Positions 37,507-46,769 are shown, numbered from the stretch's first letter. The stretch: DNA of 64,000 nt from Streptomyces sp. HUAS CB01 (GCF_030406905.1 NZ_CP129137.1:5476001-5540000), one strand, 5' to 3'. The notes: generated by a model from the letters alone, not told the origin. Numbers and translations: made by a program.

Positions 37507-37881
37507 TCAGCTGGCGAAATCGGTGTACTCGGCGGCGGAGAGCAGGTCCTTCGGCTCCTCCGCGACCCGCACCTTGAACAGCCAGCCGCCCTCGAACGGG
37601 GCGGAGTTCACCAGCGACGGGTCGTCCACGACGTCCTGGTTGGCCTCGACGACCTCACCCGTCACCGGGGAGTACAGGTCGCTGACCGACTTGGTCGACT
37701 CCAGCTCGCCGCAGGTCTCGCCCGCGGTCACCGTGTCACCGACCTCCGGGAGCTGGACGTACACGACGTCGCCGAGGGCGTTCGCCGCGTGCTCCGTGAT
37801 GCCGACCGTCGAGACGCCGTCCTCGGCGGCCGACAGCCACTCGTGCTCCTTGCTGTAGCGCAGCTGCTGGGGGTTGCTCAT
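37507..37881 (-). CDS. gcvH: Glycine cleavage system H protein
   Basis: This 124-aa lipoyl carrier shuttles the methylamine intermediate between the P, T and L proteins. The lipoylated lysine lies in [21 protein letters not shown] is 11 nt before ATG 37881. It lies between gcvT and glyA in one operon. No gcvP is in the window; in Streptomyces it is usually elsewhere on the chromosome. Confidence 0.97.
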   Translation of the reverse strand: MSNPQQLRYSKEHEWLSAAEDGVSTVGITEHAANALGDVVYVQLPEVGDTVTAGETCGELESTKSVSDLYSPVTGEVVEANQDVVDDPSLVNSAPFEGGWLFKVRVAEEPKDLLSAAEYTDFAS

Positions 37882-37936
37882 GACCTGAATTCTCCTGTAC
37901 GCGAGGAAGTGCTGCTGATGGGGGATGCCGGAGTGA

Positions 37937-39052
37937 CTACTTCTGGCGCTTGTAGAAGGGGAGCGCCACGACCTCGTACGGCTCATGAGTACCGCGGATG
38001 TCGACGCCGACGCCCTCGGTGCCGGGCGTGGCGTGCGCGGCGTCCACGTAGGCGATGGCGAGCGGCTTGCCGAGGGTCGGCGACGGGGCGCCGGAGGTGA
38101 CCTCGCCGACGACCTCGCCGCCGGCGACGACCGCCATCCCGGCCCGCGGCACCCGGCGGCCCTGGGCGACCAGGCCGACCAGCTTGCGCGGCGGGTTCGC
38201 GGCGGCGCGCCCGGCGGCGGCCTCCAGGGCCTTGCGGCCGACGAAGTCGCCCTCCTTCTCGAACTTCACGACCCGGCCCAGACCGGCGTCGAAGGGGGTG
38301 AGCGACGTGGTCAGCTCGTGCCCGTACAGCGGCATGCCCGCCTCCAGGCGCAGCGTGTCACGGCAGGACAGGCCGCACGGTACGAGACCGGCCGGGGCGC
38401 CGGCCTCGGTCAGCGCCTTCCACAGGGTCTCCGCGTGACGGGGTTCGACGAACAGCTCGAAGCCGTCCTCGCCGGTGTAGCCGGTCCGGGCGATCAGGGC
38501 GGGGACGCCTGCCACGGTGCCGGGGAGGCCGGCGTAGTACTTCAGTCCGTCCAGGTCGGCGTCGGTGAGCGACTTGAGGATGCCGGGTGACTCGGGGCCC
38601 TGTACGGCGATGAGCGCATATGCGTCACGGTCGTCGCGTACAGCGGCGTCGAAGCCCTCGGCGCGCTCCGTGAGGGCGTCGAGGACGATCTGCGCGTTGG
38701 ACGCGTTGGCGACGACCATGTACTCCGTGTCGCCGAGGCGGTACACGATCAGGTCGTCGAGGATGCCGCCGTCCTCCTGGCAGATCATCGTGTAGCGCGC
38801 GCGGCCGGTGGCGACGCCGCCGATGTTGCCGACCAGCGCGTAGTCCAGCAGGGCGGCGGCCTGCGGCCCGGTGACGGTGATCTCGCCCATGTGGGAGAGG
38901 TCGAAGAGACCGGCCTTCGTGCGGACGGCGTTGTGCTCGTCGCGCTCGCTCGCGTACCGCAGCGGCATGTCCCAGCCGGCGAAGTCGGTCATGGTCGCGC
39001 CCAGCGAGCGATGCAGGGCATCGAGGGCGGTGAGACGGGGGGCGTTGCTCAT
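37937..39052 (-). CDS. gcvT: Glycine cleavage system T protein (aminomethyltransferase)
   Basis: This 371-aa protein releases ammonia from the H-protein intermediate and passes the methylene group to tetrahydrofolate. GGGAG lies 8 nt before ATG 39052. Diagnostic segments are [30 protein letters not shown] and the C-terminal barrel ([14 protein letters not shown]). It is the first gene of the operon, directly behind a tandem glycine riboswitch. Confidence 0.97.
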   Translation of the reverse strand: MSNAPRLTALDALHRSLGATMTDFAGWDMPLRYASERDEHNAVRTKAGLFDLSHMGEITVTGPQAAALLDYALVGNIGGVATGRARYTMICQEDGGILDDLIVYRLGDTEYMVVANASNAQIVLDALTERAEGFDAAVRDDRDAYALIAVQGPESPGILKSLTDADLDGLKYYAGLPGTVAGVPALIARTGYTGEDGFELFVEPRHAETLWKALTEAGAPAGLVPCGLSCRDTLRLEAGMPLYGHELTTSLTPFDAGLGRVVKFEKEGDFVGRKALEAAAGRAAANPPRKLVGLVAQGRRVPRAGMAVVAGGEVVGEVTSGAPSPTLGKPLAIAYVDAAHATPGTEGVGVDIRGTHEPYEVVALPFYKRQK

Positions 39053-39089
39053 GGATGGGGCTCCCAGGGCATGACTGGCGAGGACGATC

Positions 39090-39303
39090 CTCCCCATCTG
39101 TCATCGAAACCTGAGAGGTTCATCACGACCACACGTAGCGGACCTACGCGCAGGACGCGACTTGCACCTTGGGTGGAACCGCAGGAGCTGCGGCTCGCTT
39201 TTCAGATCTGCCTCGTCGCGCGCGGTACGGGGCCTGAGAGATTCAAGGGAGGGACTTGCTCCTTCGGCGCCCGGCCCACACAGTGGCCAGGACTCTCCCG
39301 CGC
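39090..39303 (-). ncRNA. Tandem glycine riboswitch upstream of gcvT
   Basis: On the minus strand, the leader contains two glycine-aptamer signatures in series. The first runs from GCGGGAGAGTCC through CCGAAGGAGCAAG to CTCTCAGGC. The second has CCCAAGGTGCAAG, then CCTCTCAGG and ends GACAGATGGGGAGG. The paired GGAGCAA/GGTGCAA and CTCTCAGG blocks are the conserved cores of the gcvT RNA family, and the position in front of gcvT is the expected one. Glycine binding should turn the operon on. The switch ends about 38 nt before the start codon; whether it acts on translation or termination is not clear from the sequence. Confidence 0.92.
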
Positions 39304-39442
39304 GGATTCAAGCGGCCGGTATGCAGTTTGCGCGGACATCATTGCACGGGCGCTCTCGTCGGCAAATCACTTGTTGGTCATTACCTTTTCTTTAAGCTTC
39401 TTGGGCAGGGTCTCGGAGACCCGACAGGGGGAGAGTGAGTTG

Positions 39443-40144
39443 ATGACGTTGCAGCAGTCCGGTGCGTATCCGGCGACCGCAGGGGTGCCCGGCCGGCCCC
39501 GAATCCCCGGGCGAGCACCCGGGGCCACCGGGCGCGGCCTGTCCATCGGCCTCACCGCGGCCCAGCCCGTCGTGCGTGACCTGCGGGGACGCGAGGGGCG
39601 CGGCCCGCGTGCCCTGGTGTTCCGCCGCGGTGACGTGGTCGTGATCTCCGGGCTGCCCGGCAGCGGCAAGTCCACGCTCATCCGGCGGGCCGCCGAGGGC
39701 GGCGGGATCGACTCCCAGGACACCCGGGACCGCTGGGACCGGAGGATGCCCCGCGCCGTGCCGTACGCCCTCTACCGCCCGCTCGTCCGTCTGGCGCACT
39801 ACGCGGGGCTGCGGCGGGCGCTGCGCTCCGGGGAGAGCGTGATCGTGCACGACTGCGGCACCCAGTCGTGGGTCCGGCGCTGGATGGCCCGCGAGGCCCG
39901 CAGACGGGGGCGCGGCCTCCATCTGCTCCTGCTGGACGTCACCCCGGAAACCGCCCGCGCGGGCCAGCGCGAGCGCGGCCGCGGCGTCTCCGGCTACGCC
40001 TTCGCCCGCCACCGGCGAGCGGTCTCCCATCTCCTGCACGCCGCCGAACGCGGTCACCTCCCCGCGGGCTGCGCCTCCGCGACCCTGCTGGACCGTGCGG
40101 CGGCATCGGCGCTGACCCGGATCGGTTTCGGCGACACGTCCTGA
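39443..40144 (+). CDS. P-loop ATPase / kinase-like protein (AAA_33 type)
   Basis: This 233-aa protein has Walker A (GLPGSGKST, K76) preceded by a hydrophobic strand and a preceding basic region, and a later strand LHLLLLDVTPETARAGQRERG, the layout of small kinases such as polynucleotide, gluconate or zeta-type kinases. The first 60 residues are Pro/Gly-rich and probably disordered. ATG 39443 follows GGGGGAGAG. It is divergent from the gcv operon and shares its upstream region. The phosphorylated substrate is unknown. The last 15 residues look unremarkable. Confidence 0.75.
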   Translation: MTLQQSGAYPATAGVPGRPRIPGRAPGATGRGLSIGLTAAQPVVRDLRGREGRGPRALVFRRGDVVVISGLPGSGKSTLIRRAAEGGGIDSQDTRDRWDRRMPRAVPYALYRPLVRLAHYAGLRRALRSGESVIVHDCGTQSWVRRWMAREARRRGRGLHLLLLDVTPETARAGQRERGRGVSGYAFARHRRAVSHLLHAAERGHLPAGCASATLLDRAAASALTRIGFGDTS

Positions 40145-40292
40145 GAAGGCGGGGGCGCGCGGATGTGGGCGCCGGGCCCGGCTGCGCGCCGGACCGAACC
40201 CCGCGCCGGGCTGCCCTCGCCCCGGGCCCCGTCCGCGGCCTGGCGGCCGTGCGCCCCGCCGGGCCCGCCCTCGACCCGTACCCGCCGCTCTG

Positions 40293-40828
40293 CCGACGCC
40301 CGTGCCCGGGTGGCTTCCGTCCCGGTCCGGGGCATCCGTGGGGCCCGCCGGGTGGGTGTCGGCAGCCTCCCCCCGGCGCTCCGCCGTCGCCCGTGCCCGG
40401 CTGCCGGCCTGGGCTGCCCGTGGGGGCCGCCCGGGCCGTCGCCGGCCCGTACCTCCCGCTTCGCCGTCGGCTCGCGCTCGCCGTCGTTGATGCCGCGCCC
40501 CGGGACGGAGCCGGGCGAGCCGTTCCCGGCTGAGGCCCTGCTGCCGGGGTGCTCCCACCCGGTGCCCGTCCGCCCTGGCTCAGCTCGCGCGGTCCGGAGC
40601 AGCCCGCGGCGCCAGGCGGGCCCCGGCCCCCCGCCGAGGGGCCCGTGCAGGGTTCGCCCGGCGGGGGCTCTGACCCCGGTGCTCGACCGTCGCCCGCGCC
40701 TGGCTGGCTGACGGCCTGGGCTGCCCGTGGGGGCCGCCCGGCGGCTGTCGCCGGCTCGTACCTCCCGCGCTCCGGACCCGGCCGTGGCGCCAGGCGGGCC
40801 CCGGCCCCCCGGCCGTGGGGCCTGTGAG
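40293..40828. repeat. Diverged duplicated segments of about 90 and 40 bp
   Basis: A segment of roughly 90 bp starting CCGTCGCCCG begins at 40384 and again at 40687; both contain GGCCTGGGCTGCCCGTGGGG, followed by GCCGCCCGG and CGTACCTCCCGC. A more diverged copy begins near 40293, in tandem with the first. A second element, GCGCCAGGCGGGCCCCGG and its flank, occurs at 40609 and 40787. The order differs between copies, so the region was probably shaped by several duplications and deletions. Confidence 0.7.
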
Positions 40829-40980
40829 GCCCGCCCGCCGTCCTGCCGTGCCCCGCACCCGCCCCTGGCGATACCGCGCGCCCCGCCCTTGCGCCCACAC
40901 CTGCCGTCGTCCCGCGTCCCGCCTCCGACCGCGACCCGTGGCGACCCCCGCGTCCCGCCCCTCGGATCGCCGCCGGGTCG

Positions 40981-41009
40981 CGACCCGTGGCGACCCGTGG
41001 CGACCCGTC
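40981..41009. repeat. Three 10-bp tandem copies (CGACCCGTGG)
   Basis: CGACCCGTGG is repeated at 40981 and 40991, with a third copy from 41001 that ends CGACCCGTC; a related copy occurs near 40932. It lies about 110 nt upstream of the first SseB-like start. It is probably slippage; a regulatory role is possible but unsupported. Confidence 0.6.
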
Positions 41010-41118
41010 GCGGCCCGCAGCCCCCGGCCGCGAGCGCGTCGCCACCGTCGCGGCCGCTACCCTGCTTCGCAGGACGTCGCGGCCGGCCCCGGGGCCGACG
41101 GGGGGAGCAGGGATCACA

Positions 41119-41886
41119 GTGGACACGACATGGCCCGCCAATGAGCTCGAAGAGGTGCTGGCCGCATCGGTCGGGAACCCCTCGGCCGGGGCGCGGCTCG
41201 TGGAGGTGCTGGGGCGGAGCGCCGTCTGGGTGCCGCTGCCCAACGGCGGCGGGCCCGACAGCGCCGGCCTCGACCTGCCGACGATGGAGATCGACGGCGC
41301 CCCCTACGTCCCCGTCTTCAGCTCCCAGGAGCAGTTCCGCCTCGGCGCGGGCGACCACATGTCCGGCACCGTCGCCCCCGCCGTCGAGTTCGCCCGGGGT
41401 CTGCCCCCGCAGCTCGGCATCGCCGTGAACCCCGGCGGCGCCGTCGGCGTACCGCTGCCGCCGCCCGCCGTCGCGGAGCTGTGCCGGGAGGGCCGCGCGC
41501 CGCTCGGGGGCGCCTCCCGGGCCGGAGGCTACGGGGGAGGGGCGAGCGGCGGCCGGGTCCGGCTCTTCGAGCCCGACTGGCAGGAGGAGCCGGTCGACTT
41601 CCTCGCCGCCGCGGCCGGCGAGTTCGAGTCGACCCGGGTCGTCCAGACCGCGCGCAGGATCCTGGCCAGCATCGAGGGCGACCCGCCGGTCCTGTTCGTC
41701 GGCGTCCAGCTCTCCGCCTTCGAGGGGCCCGACCGCAACGCCCCCATGGACGCCCTCGGCCGCGCCCTCGGCCGGGTCGCCGTGAAGTGGCCGGTCAACC
41801 TGGTCCTGCTGGACATCGCCCAGGACCCCGTGGGCGACTGGATGCTGACCCGGGTCCGGCCCTTCTACACCCGGCAGTACGCGTAG
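41119..41886 (+). CDS. SseB-like protein, copy 1
   Basis: This 255-aa cytoplasmic protein matches the SseB (enhanced serine sensitivity) family. The N-terminal SseB core runs from NELEEVLAASVGNPSAGARL through VWVPLP and PYVPVFSSQEQFRL to VEFARGLPPQLGIAVNPGG. The C-terminal part carries VLFVGVQLSAFEGPDR, the usual second domain. GTG 41119 has AGGGA 7 nt upstream. A second SseB-like gene follows after 114 nt. No enzyme activity is known to me for the family. The name comes from an E. coli phenotype and should not be taken as function here. Confidence 0.82.
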   Translation: MDTTWPANELEEVLAASVGNPSAGARLVEVLGRSAVWVPLPNGGGPDSAGLDLPTMEIDGAPYVPVFSSQEQFRLGAGDHMSGTVAPAVEFARGLPPQLGIAVNPGGAVGVPLPPPAVAELCREGRAPLGGASRAGGYGGGASGGRVRLFEPDWQEEPVDFLAAAAGEFESTRVVQTARRILASIEGDPPVLFVGVQLSAFEGPDRNAPMDALGRALGRVAVKWPVNLVLLDIAQDPVGDWMLTRVRPFYTRQYA

Positions 41887-42000
41887 ACGTCAAGTTGGTG
41901 TCAGTACGGCCGCTTAAGCTGGTTTGATGACGTGGTCGCCGCACTCGCGTGCCCAGGGCGGCCCGAGGGAACGGCGGATCGAAGAGGGGCGGGACCCAGA

Positions 42001-42783
42001 GTGAGTGCGTCAGGCACCGCGGCGGCCGGGCAGGTCGAGCACATGCTGCGCCAGGTGACGCCCGGGCGCTACGACGCGTACGAGGCGCTGCTGCAGGCCC
42101 TCGCCGACGGCCGGGTGTGGATGCTCCTCTGGCACGGCCAGGCCGGATCCCCCGACGCCCAGTACGGGAACATGGAGGTCGACGGCCTCGGGTACGCCCC
42201 CTGTGTCACCTCCCCGCAGGAACTCTCCGCCTCGGGCTGGACTAGGGCCCACGAGGTGGTCGCCGGCGCCGACATCGCCCGCGCCCTCTTCCCCGACCGC
42301 TGGGGCATCTGGCTCAACCCGCACGCGCCGGGCGGCGGCGTCGGTATCCCCTGGCCCGATCTGCGCCGGATCGCCACCGGCCTCGACCGGATGCCGGCCG
42401 GGCCGCTGCGGCTGACCGAACCGGCCATCGAGATCCCCCAGTTCTACGCGCTGCTCACACAGAACGCGCACCGCACGCCGGCGGTCCGCTCCCTGCGCAG
42501 GGCCTGGGTGCAGCCGAGCCTCGGCGCCCCGTACCTCGCCGTCGGCCTCGATCTCTACGACACGGGACAGCAGTCGGTCGAGTCGGTGCGCGCCATGATG
42601 CAGCAGTCGATCGCCGCCGTCCCGGACGGTCTTCCGGTGTCGACCGTCGCGATGTCCGACGAGTACGACCCGGTCGCCATGTGGCTGCGGGCCAACGCCC
42701 GGCCGTTCTACGACCGGGAGGCCCACGCGGGTCCGCCCCAGCAGTCCGGCTACGGATACCCGCCCGCCCAGTTCCCCCGCTGA
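42001..42783 (+). CDS. SseB-like protein, copy 2
   Basis: This 260-aa protein has the same two-part layout as its neighbour but is strongly diverged: a helical start (HMLRQVTPGRYDAYEALLQAL), a strand (VWMLLWHGQ), the PCVTSPQELSASG stretch matching SSQEQF of copy 1, and a second domain (YLAVGLDLYDTGQQ). The tail is Gly/Tyr/Pro-rich. GTG 42001 follows GAGGGGCGGGA. The two may act as a heterodimer, which is inference from their proximity. A terminator lies 90 nt downstream. Confidence 0.75.
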   Translation: MSASGTAAAGQVEHMLRQVTPGRYDAYEALLQALADGRVWMLLWHGQAGSPDAQYGNMEVDGLGYAPCVTSPQELSASGWTRAHEVVAGADIARALFPDRWGIWLNPHAPGGGVGIPWPDLRRIATGLDRMPAGPLRLTEPAIEIPQFYALLTQNAHRTPAVRSLRRAWVQPSLGAPYLAVGLDLYDTGQQSVESVRAMMQQSIAAVPDGLPVSTVAMSDEYDPVAMWLRANARPFYDREAHAGPPQQSGYGYPPAQFPR

Positions 42784-42874
42784 GGACCCGCCGAGGACCC
42801 GCCGGGGCCCTCACCGGGGCCGTCTCCGCCCAGCGCGCCAACGGCACTGTGTGTCCCGGAAGTTAACGGGACGA

Positions 42875-42902
42875 GGTCCGATGTCCCGGATCGGACCGTT
42901 TT
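42875..42902 (+). terminator. Hairpin with short T-run after the SseB-like pair
   Basis: GGTCCGAT (42875-42882) and ATCGGACC (42890-42897) form a perfect 8-bp stem with a 7-nt loop, followed by GTTTT. It lies 92 nt after the second SseB-like stop and 120 nt before the peptide-binding protein, so it separates the two transcription units. A second small stem (TCCCG / CGGGA) is immediately upstream. Confidence 0.7.
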
Positions 42903-43022
42903 GGCGAGTGTCCGGGTCTCGACTGTGCATCACCGCTATGCGGACTGTTCTCCCGTTCGGGACTCGTCTGTAGTGTTCGGCCGGTCAAGACCTCCTCCAC
43001 AGGCGGATTCCAGGGGTGGACC

Positions 43023-44693
43023 ATGCCAATATTCAAGTCCAGAGCCGTCAGAGTGATCACAGCGGCCGTCGCCGTCGGCCTCGTCGCCACGGGCTGTGCG
43101 AGCGAGCGCGGCAAGGACGGCGACAAGGGTGGCGACAAGGACACCTTTGTCTTCGGTGCCCCGGGTGACCCGGGCTCCCTGGACCCGGCCCTCGCGAGCG
43201 ACGGCGAGACCTTCCGCGTCACCCGTCAGGCCTTCGAGGCCCTGCTGGAGCACGAGTCCGGCGGCAGCAAGCTGGTCGGAGGTCTCGCGGAGAAGTGGTC
43301 GAGCGACCCGACCGGCAAGGTCTGGACGTTCAACCTCCGCAAGAACGTGAAGTTCCACGACGGCGAGGCGTTCAACGCCGCCGCGGTCTGCGCCAACTAC
43401 GACCACTGGTTCAACTGGAAGGGCACCTACCAGTCGAGCGCGGTCTCCTACTACTGGCAGACCATCATGGGCGGCTTCAAGGCGAACGAGGACAAGGAGA
43501 CGCCGAAGGCGAACTACAAGTCCTGCACCGCCAAGGACGACAGCACCGCCGTCATCGAGGTCAACGAGACCTCCGCGAACCTGCCCGGCGGCTTCTCGCT
43601 GCAGGCCCTCGCCATCCACTCGCCGAAGGCGCTCAAGGAGTACGAGAAGCAGGAGGCGACCGCCAAGGGCGACGCCATCACGTACCCCAAGTACAGCCAG
43701 GAGGCCGGCACGGTCGCCGGTACCGGCCCGTACCGGATCACGAAGTGGAACAAGGGCAACAAGGAAGTCTCCCTGGAGCGCTTCGACGACTACTGGGGTG
43801 AGAAGGCCAAGGTGAAGAACCTGGTCTTCCGCACGATCGACACCGAGGACGGCCGCCGTCAGGCGCTGCAGGCCGGTGACATCGACGGTTACGACCTGGT
43901 CGCGCCCGCCGACATCAAGACGCTTGAGGGAGCCGGCTTCAACGTGCCGACCCGTGACGTCTTCAACCTCTTCTACCTCGGTATGTCCCAGGAGAAGAAC
44001 CCGGCGCTGAAGAAGCCCGCCGTGCGTCAGGCCATCGCGCACGCCATCGACCGCGAGAACCTGGTCAAGACCCAGCTGCCCGAGGGCGGCAAGGTCGCGA
44101 CGCAGTTCATGCCGGACACGGTCGCCGGCTTCTCCGAGAACGTGAAGAAGTACCCCTTCGACTCGGCCAAGGCCAAGTCCCTGCTGGCCTCCGCCGGTGC
44201 GAGCGGCCTGTCGATCGACTTCTGCTACCCGACCGAGGTCACCCGCCCGTACATGCCTGCCCCGCAGGACATCTTCGAGCTGATCAAGGCCGACCTGGAG
44301 AAGGCCGGCATCAAGGTCACCCCGAAGCCGATGAAGTGGGCCCCGGACTACCTGGACGCCACCGAGGCCGGCTCCTGCTCGCTGCACATGCTGGGCTGGA
44401 CCGGTGACTTCAACGACGGCTACAACTTCATCGGCACCTGGTTCGCCGAGTACGACAAGCAGTGGGGCTTCAAGGACCCGAAGGTCTTCGCCGCGGTGAA
44501 GGCCGGTTCCGTCGAGGCCGACCCGACCAAGCGCACGGACCTCTACAAGAAGGCCAACGAGGTCATCATGGAGTACCTGCCGGGCGTGCCGCTGTCCTCC
44601 TCGCCGCCGGCCATCGCCTTCGGCAAGAACGTCAACCCGCCGAAGGTCTCCCCGCTGACGCAGGAGAACTTCGCCGAGGTCTCCTTCAAGTAG
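43023..44693 (+). CDS. Peptide ABC transporter substrate-binding lipoprotein
   Basis: This 556-aa family-5 solute-binding protein delivers oligopeptides or dipeptides to the importer encoded next. AGGGGTGGA precedes ATG 43023. The signal ends in a lipobox VATGC with C25. The mature protein has the usual start (FVFGAPGDPGSLDPALASDG), WSSDPTGKVWTFNLRKNVKFHDG and TGPYRITKWNKGNKEVSLERF. Lys-rich composition is higher than in neighbours, as usual for abundant lipoproteins. A strong hairpin just after the stop probably limits expression of the permeases relative to this gene. Confidence 0.95.
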   Translation: MPIFKSRAVRVITAAVAVGLVATGCASERGKDGDKGGDKDTFVFGAPGDPGSLDPALASDGETFRVTRQAFEALLEHESGGSKLVGGLAEKWSSDPTGKVWTFNLRKNVKFHDGEAFNAAAVCANYDHWFNWKGTYQSSAVSYYWQTIMGGFKANEDKETPKANYKSCTAKDDSTAVIEVNETSANLPGGFSLQALAIHSPKALKEYEKQEATAKGDAITYPKYSQEAGTVAGTGPYRITKWNKGNKEVSLERFDDYWGEKAKVKNLVFRTIDTEDGRRQALQAGDIDGYDLVAPADIKTLEGAGFNVPTRDVFNLFYLGMSQEKNPALKKPAVRQAIAHAIDRENLVKTQLPEGGKVATQFMPDTVAGFSENVKKYPFDSAKAKSLLASAGASGLSIDFCYPTEVTRPYMPAPQDIFELIKADLEKAGIKVTPKPMKWAPDYLDATEAGSCSLHMLGWTGDFNDGYNFIGTWFAEYDKQWGFKDPKVFAAVKAGSVEADPTKRTDLYKKANEVIMEYLPGVPLSSSPPAIAFGKNVNPPKVSPLTQENFAEVSFK

Positions 44694-44705
44694 CACACCG
44701 CATGG

Positions 44706-44744
44706 GGTCCGCCCGGCCACGGAACACACGTGGCCGGGCGGACC
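44706..44744 (+). terminator. Perfect 16-bp intercistronic hairpin after the binding-protein gene
   Basis: GGTCCGCCCGGCCACG and CGTGGCCGGGCGGACC pair fully around the loop GAACACA, 12 nt after the stop codon and 54 nt before the first permease start. Such stems are known to raise binding-protein output by partial termination or mRNA protection. Confidence 0.85.
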
Positions 44745-44798
44745 TGCATCCCATTTCCGTACCACTCGTACAACACACGCAAGAAAGGGGCATGCGGG

Positions 44799-45803
44799 GT
44801 GTTGCGACTCGTCGTACGACGACTGCTACAGCTGATACCCACCCTGCTCGGCCTGTCGGTTCTGCTCTTCATCTGGCTGAACCGGCTGCCCGGCGGACCC
44901 GCCTCAGCGATCCTGGGCGAGCGGGCGACCGAAGCCGAAGTGGCACGCATCAACCGGGCGCTCGGACTCGACCAGCCGCTCTACGTCCAGTACGGACGCT
45001 TCCTCAAGCGCATCTTCGAACTCGACCTCGGCACCTCGACCCAGACGGGGCAGCCGGTGTGGGACGAGTTCGTCCTCCGGTTCCCGGCGACCGTCGAACT
45101 GAGCGTCGCCGCCATGCTGATCGCCGTGGCGGTCGGCATTCCGCTCGGCTATCTCGCCGCCCGCAAGCGCGGTGGCTGGCTCGACGTGGCCTCGGTCTCC
45201 GGGTCACTCGTCGGGATCTGTATCCCGGTCTTCTTCCTCGCCCTGATCCTCAAGGGCGTCTTCGCCGTCAACCTCGGTCTCTTCCCCAGCTACGGCCGGA
45301 TGGAAACGGGCCTCGACGCCACGGACGTGACCGGATTCGCCGTCCTCGACGGCGTTCTCACCGGCGAGTTCGACGCCTCGTGGGACGCGATCAGGCACCT
45401 GGTGCTGCCCGCGCTCGCCCTCTCCTCCATCCCGCTCGCCGTCATCGTGCGCATGACCCGGGCCAGCGTGCTGGAGGTCCTCGGCGAGGACTACATCCGC
45501 ACCGCCGAGTCCAAGGGCCTGGAGCGCAAGACCGTCCGTGGCCGGCACATCCTGCGCAACGCGCTGCTTCCCGTGGTCACCACGATCGGTCTGCTCACCG
45601 GAAGCCTGCTGTCGGGCGCCGTGCTCACCGAGTCGGTCTTCTCCTTCGGGGGTATCGGCTCCTTCATCCGGACGGCGATCGACGCCCGTGACTACCCGGT
45701 GCTCGTCGGCTTCATCATGTTCATCGCGACCCTGTACGTGCTGATCAACCTGCTGGTGGACCTCGCGTACAGCGTCATCGATCCGAGGGTGCGGGTGCAC
45801 TGA
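44799..45803 (+). CDS. Peptide ABC transporter permease (DppB/OppB type)
   Basis: This 334-aa inner-membrane permease has the family start LRLVVRRLLQLIPTLLGLSV with an N-terminal helix, the RLPGGPAS loop, and the cytoplasmic coupling region (VRMTRASVLEVLGEDYIRTA). GTG 44799 follows AAAGGGG; an upstream extension in the same frame is not homologous. It overlaps the second permease gene by 1 nt. Confidence 0.95.
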   Translation: MLRLVVRRLLQLIPTLLGLSVLLFIWLNRLPGGPASAILGERATEAEVARINRALGLDQPLYVQYGRFLKRIFELDLGTSTQTGQPVWDEFVLRFPATVELSVAAMLIAVAVGIPLGYLAARKRGGWLDVASVSGSLVGICIPVFFLALILKGVFAVNLGLFPSYGRMETGLDATDVTGFAVLDGVLTGEFDASWDAIRHLVLPALALSSIPLAVIVRMTRASVLEVLGEDYIRTAESKGLERKTVRGRHILRNALLPVVTTIGLLTGSLLSGAVLTESVFSFGGIGSFIRTAIDARDYPVLVGFIMFIATLYVLINLLVDLAYSVIDPRVRVH

Positions 45804-46765
45804 TGAGCCTGGCAACTACCAAGACATCGAAGATCGACCGGCTCGCCGAGCTCACCGCGAAGGCCGAGACGTCGAGCGGTGCCAGCCTGTGGCGCGAGGC
45901 GTTCCGCAGGCTGCGCAGCAGCAAGATGGCGATCATCGGTGCGGTCGTCATCGCCGTGTTCGTCGTGGTGGCGGTCGTGGGCCCGTGGTTCGCCCCGCAC
46001 GCCCCGACCGCCCAGACGTGGCGGGGCGAAGTCTTCCCCAACCAGGGAAGGTTCGTGGGTGCCCGGGGCGAGAACTGGTTCGGCCTGGACCACCTGGGCC
46101 GCGACATGTTCTCCCGCATGCTCGTGGGAGCCCGGCAGACGCTGCTTGTCGGTGTGGTCTCGATGCTCATCGGCCTGGTCCTCGGCGCCCTGATCGGGGC
46201 CCTGTCGGGCGCTGCGGCCACCCTCGGCGGGCGCGCGGGACGGCGCCTCGACGACGCCGTCATGCGTGTCACCGACCTCATGCTGGCGCTGCCGTCGCTG
46301 CTGCTCGCGGTCTCCGTGGCCGCCGTGATGGGCCAGTCGCTGACCACGGTGATGATCGCCGTCGGTGTGGTGCAGATCCCCATCTTCGCCCGGCTCCTGC
46401 GCGGTTCGATGCTCGCCCAGGGCGGCAAGGACTACGTGCTGGCGGCGCGGTCCCTCGGCATCCGCAAGCGGCGCATCGTCCTCACGCAGATCATGCCCAA
46501 CTCGCTGAGCCCGGTGATCGTCCAGGCGACCCTCAGCCTCGCCACCGCGATCATCGAGGCGGCGGCGCTGTCCTACCTCGGTCTCGGCAACCCCGATCCG
46601 GCCGTGCCGGAGTGGGGCGTCATGCTCTCGCAGGCGCAGCGCTTCTTCGACAACGCGCCGATGATGTCGATGTACCCGGCGGTCGCCATCATCATCACCG
46701 CCCTGGGCTTCACCCTGCTCGGCGAGGCCATGCGCGAAGCCCTCGACCCGAAGCTGCGAGGTTGA
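45803..46765 (+). CDS. Peptide ABC transporter permease (DppC/OppC type)
   Basis: This 320-aa inner-membrane permease pairs with the preceding one. The first 45 residues are cytoplasmic and hydrophilic, followed by a helix (MAIIGAVVIAVFVVVAVVGP), the typical HLGRDMFSRMLVGAR loop and the coupling helix region (DYVLAARSLGIRKRRIV). TGATG joins it to its neighbour, so translation is coupled. A stretch of 4 nt separates it from the ATPase gene. Confidence 0.95.
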   Translation: MSLATTKTSKIDRLAELTAKAETSSGASLWREAFRRLRSSKMAIIGAVVIAVFVVVAVVGPWFAPHAPTAQTWRGEVFPNQGRFVGARGENWFGLDHLGRDMFSRMLVGARQTLLVGVVSMLIGLVLGALIGALSGAAATLGGRAGRRLDDAVMRVTDLMLALPSLLLAVSVAAVMGQSLTTVMIAVGVVQIPIFARLLRGSMLAQGGKDYVLAARSLGIRKRRIVLTQIMPNSLSPVIVQATLSLATAIIEAAALSYLGLGNPDPAVPEWGVMLSQAQRFFDNAPMMSMYPAVAIIITALGFTLLGEAMREALDPKLRG

Positions 46766-46769
46766 TGTC

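Larger units (their letters stand above)
40145..41118. other. Long non-coding gap with decayed duplications
   Basis: No frame in these 974 bp has a ribosome binding site, domain or plausible composition; open frames on both strands encode Arg/Pro/Gly/Ala-rich chains that merely reflect GC content. The gap is partly built from duplicated segments (listed separately). The last 60 bases should contain the promoter of the first SseB-like gene, but no consensus is visible. It may be the remains of a lost gene. Confidence 0.5.

Noticed and set aside
39939..41358. Long minus-strand frames over the 40-41 kb gap
   Set aside because: Their Arg/Gly/Pro-rich products only mirror the duplicated GC-rich DNA and overlap the SseB-like gene start.
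44730..44798. Longer start for the first permease
   Set aside because: It overlaps the intercistronic hairpin and adds hydrophilic residues before the typical permease N-terminus.
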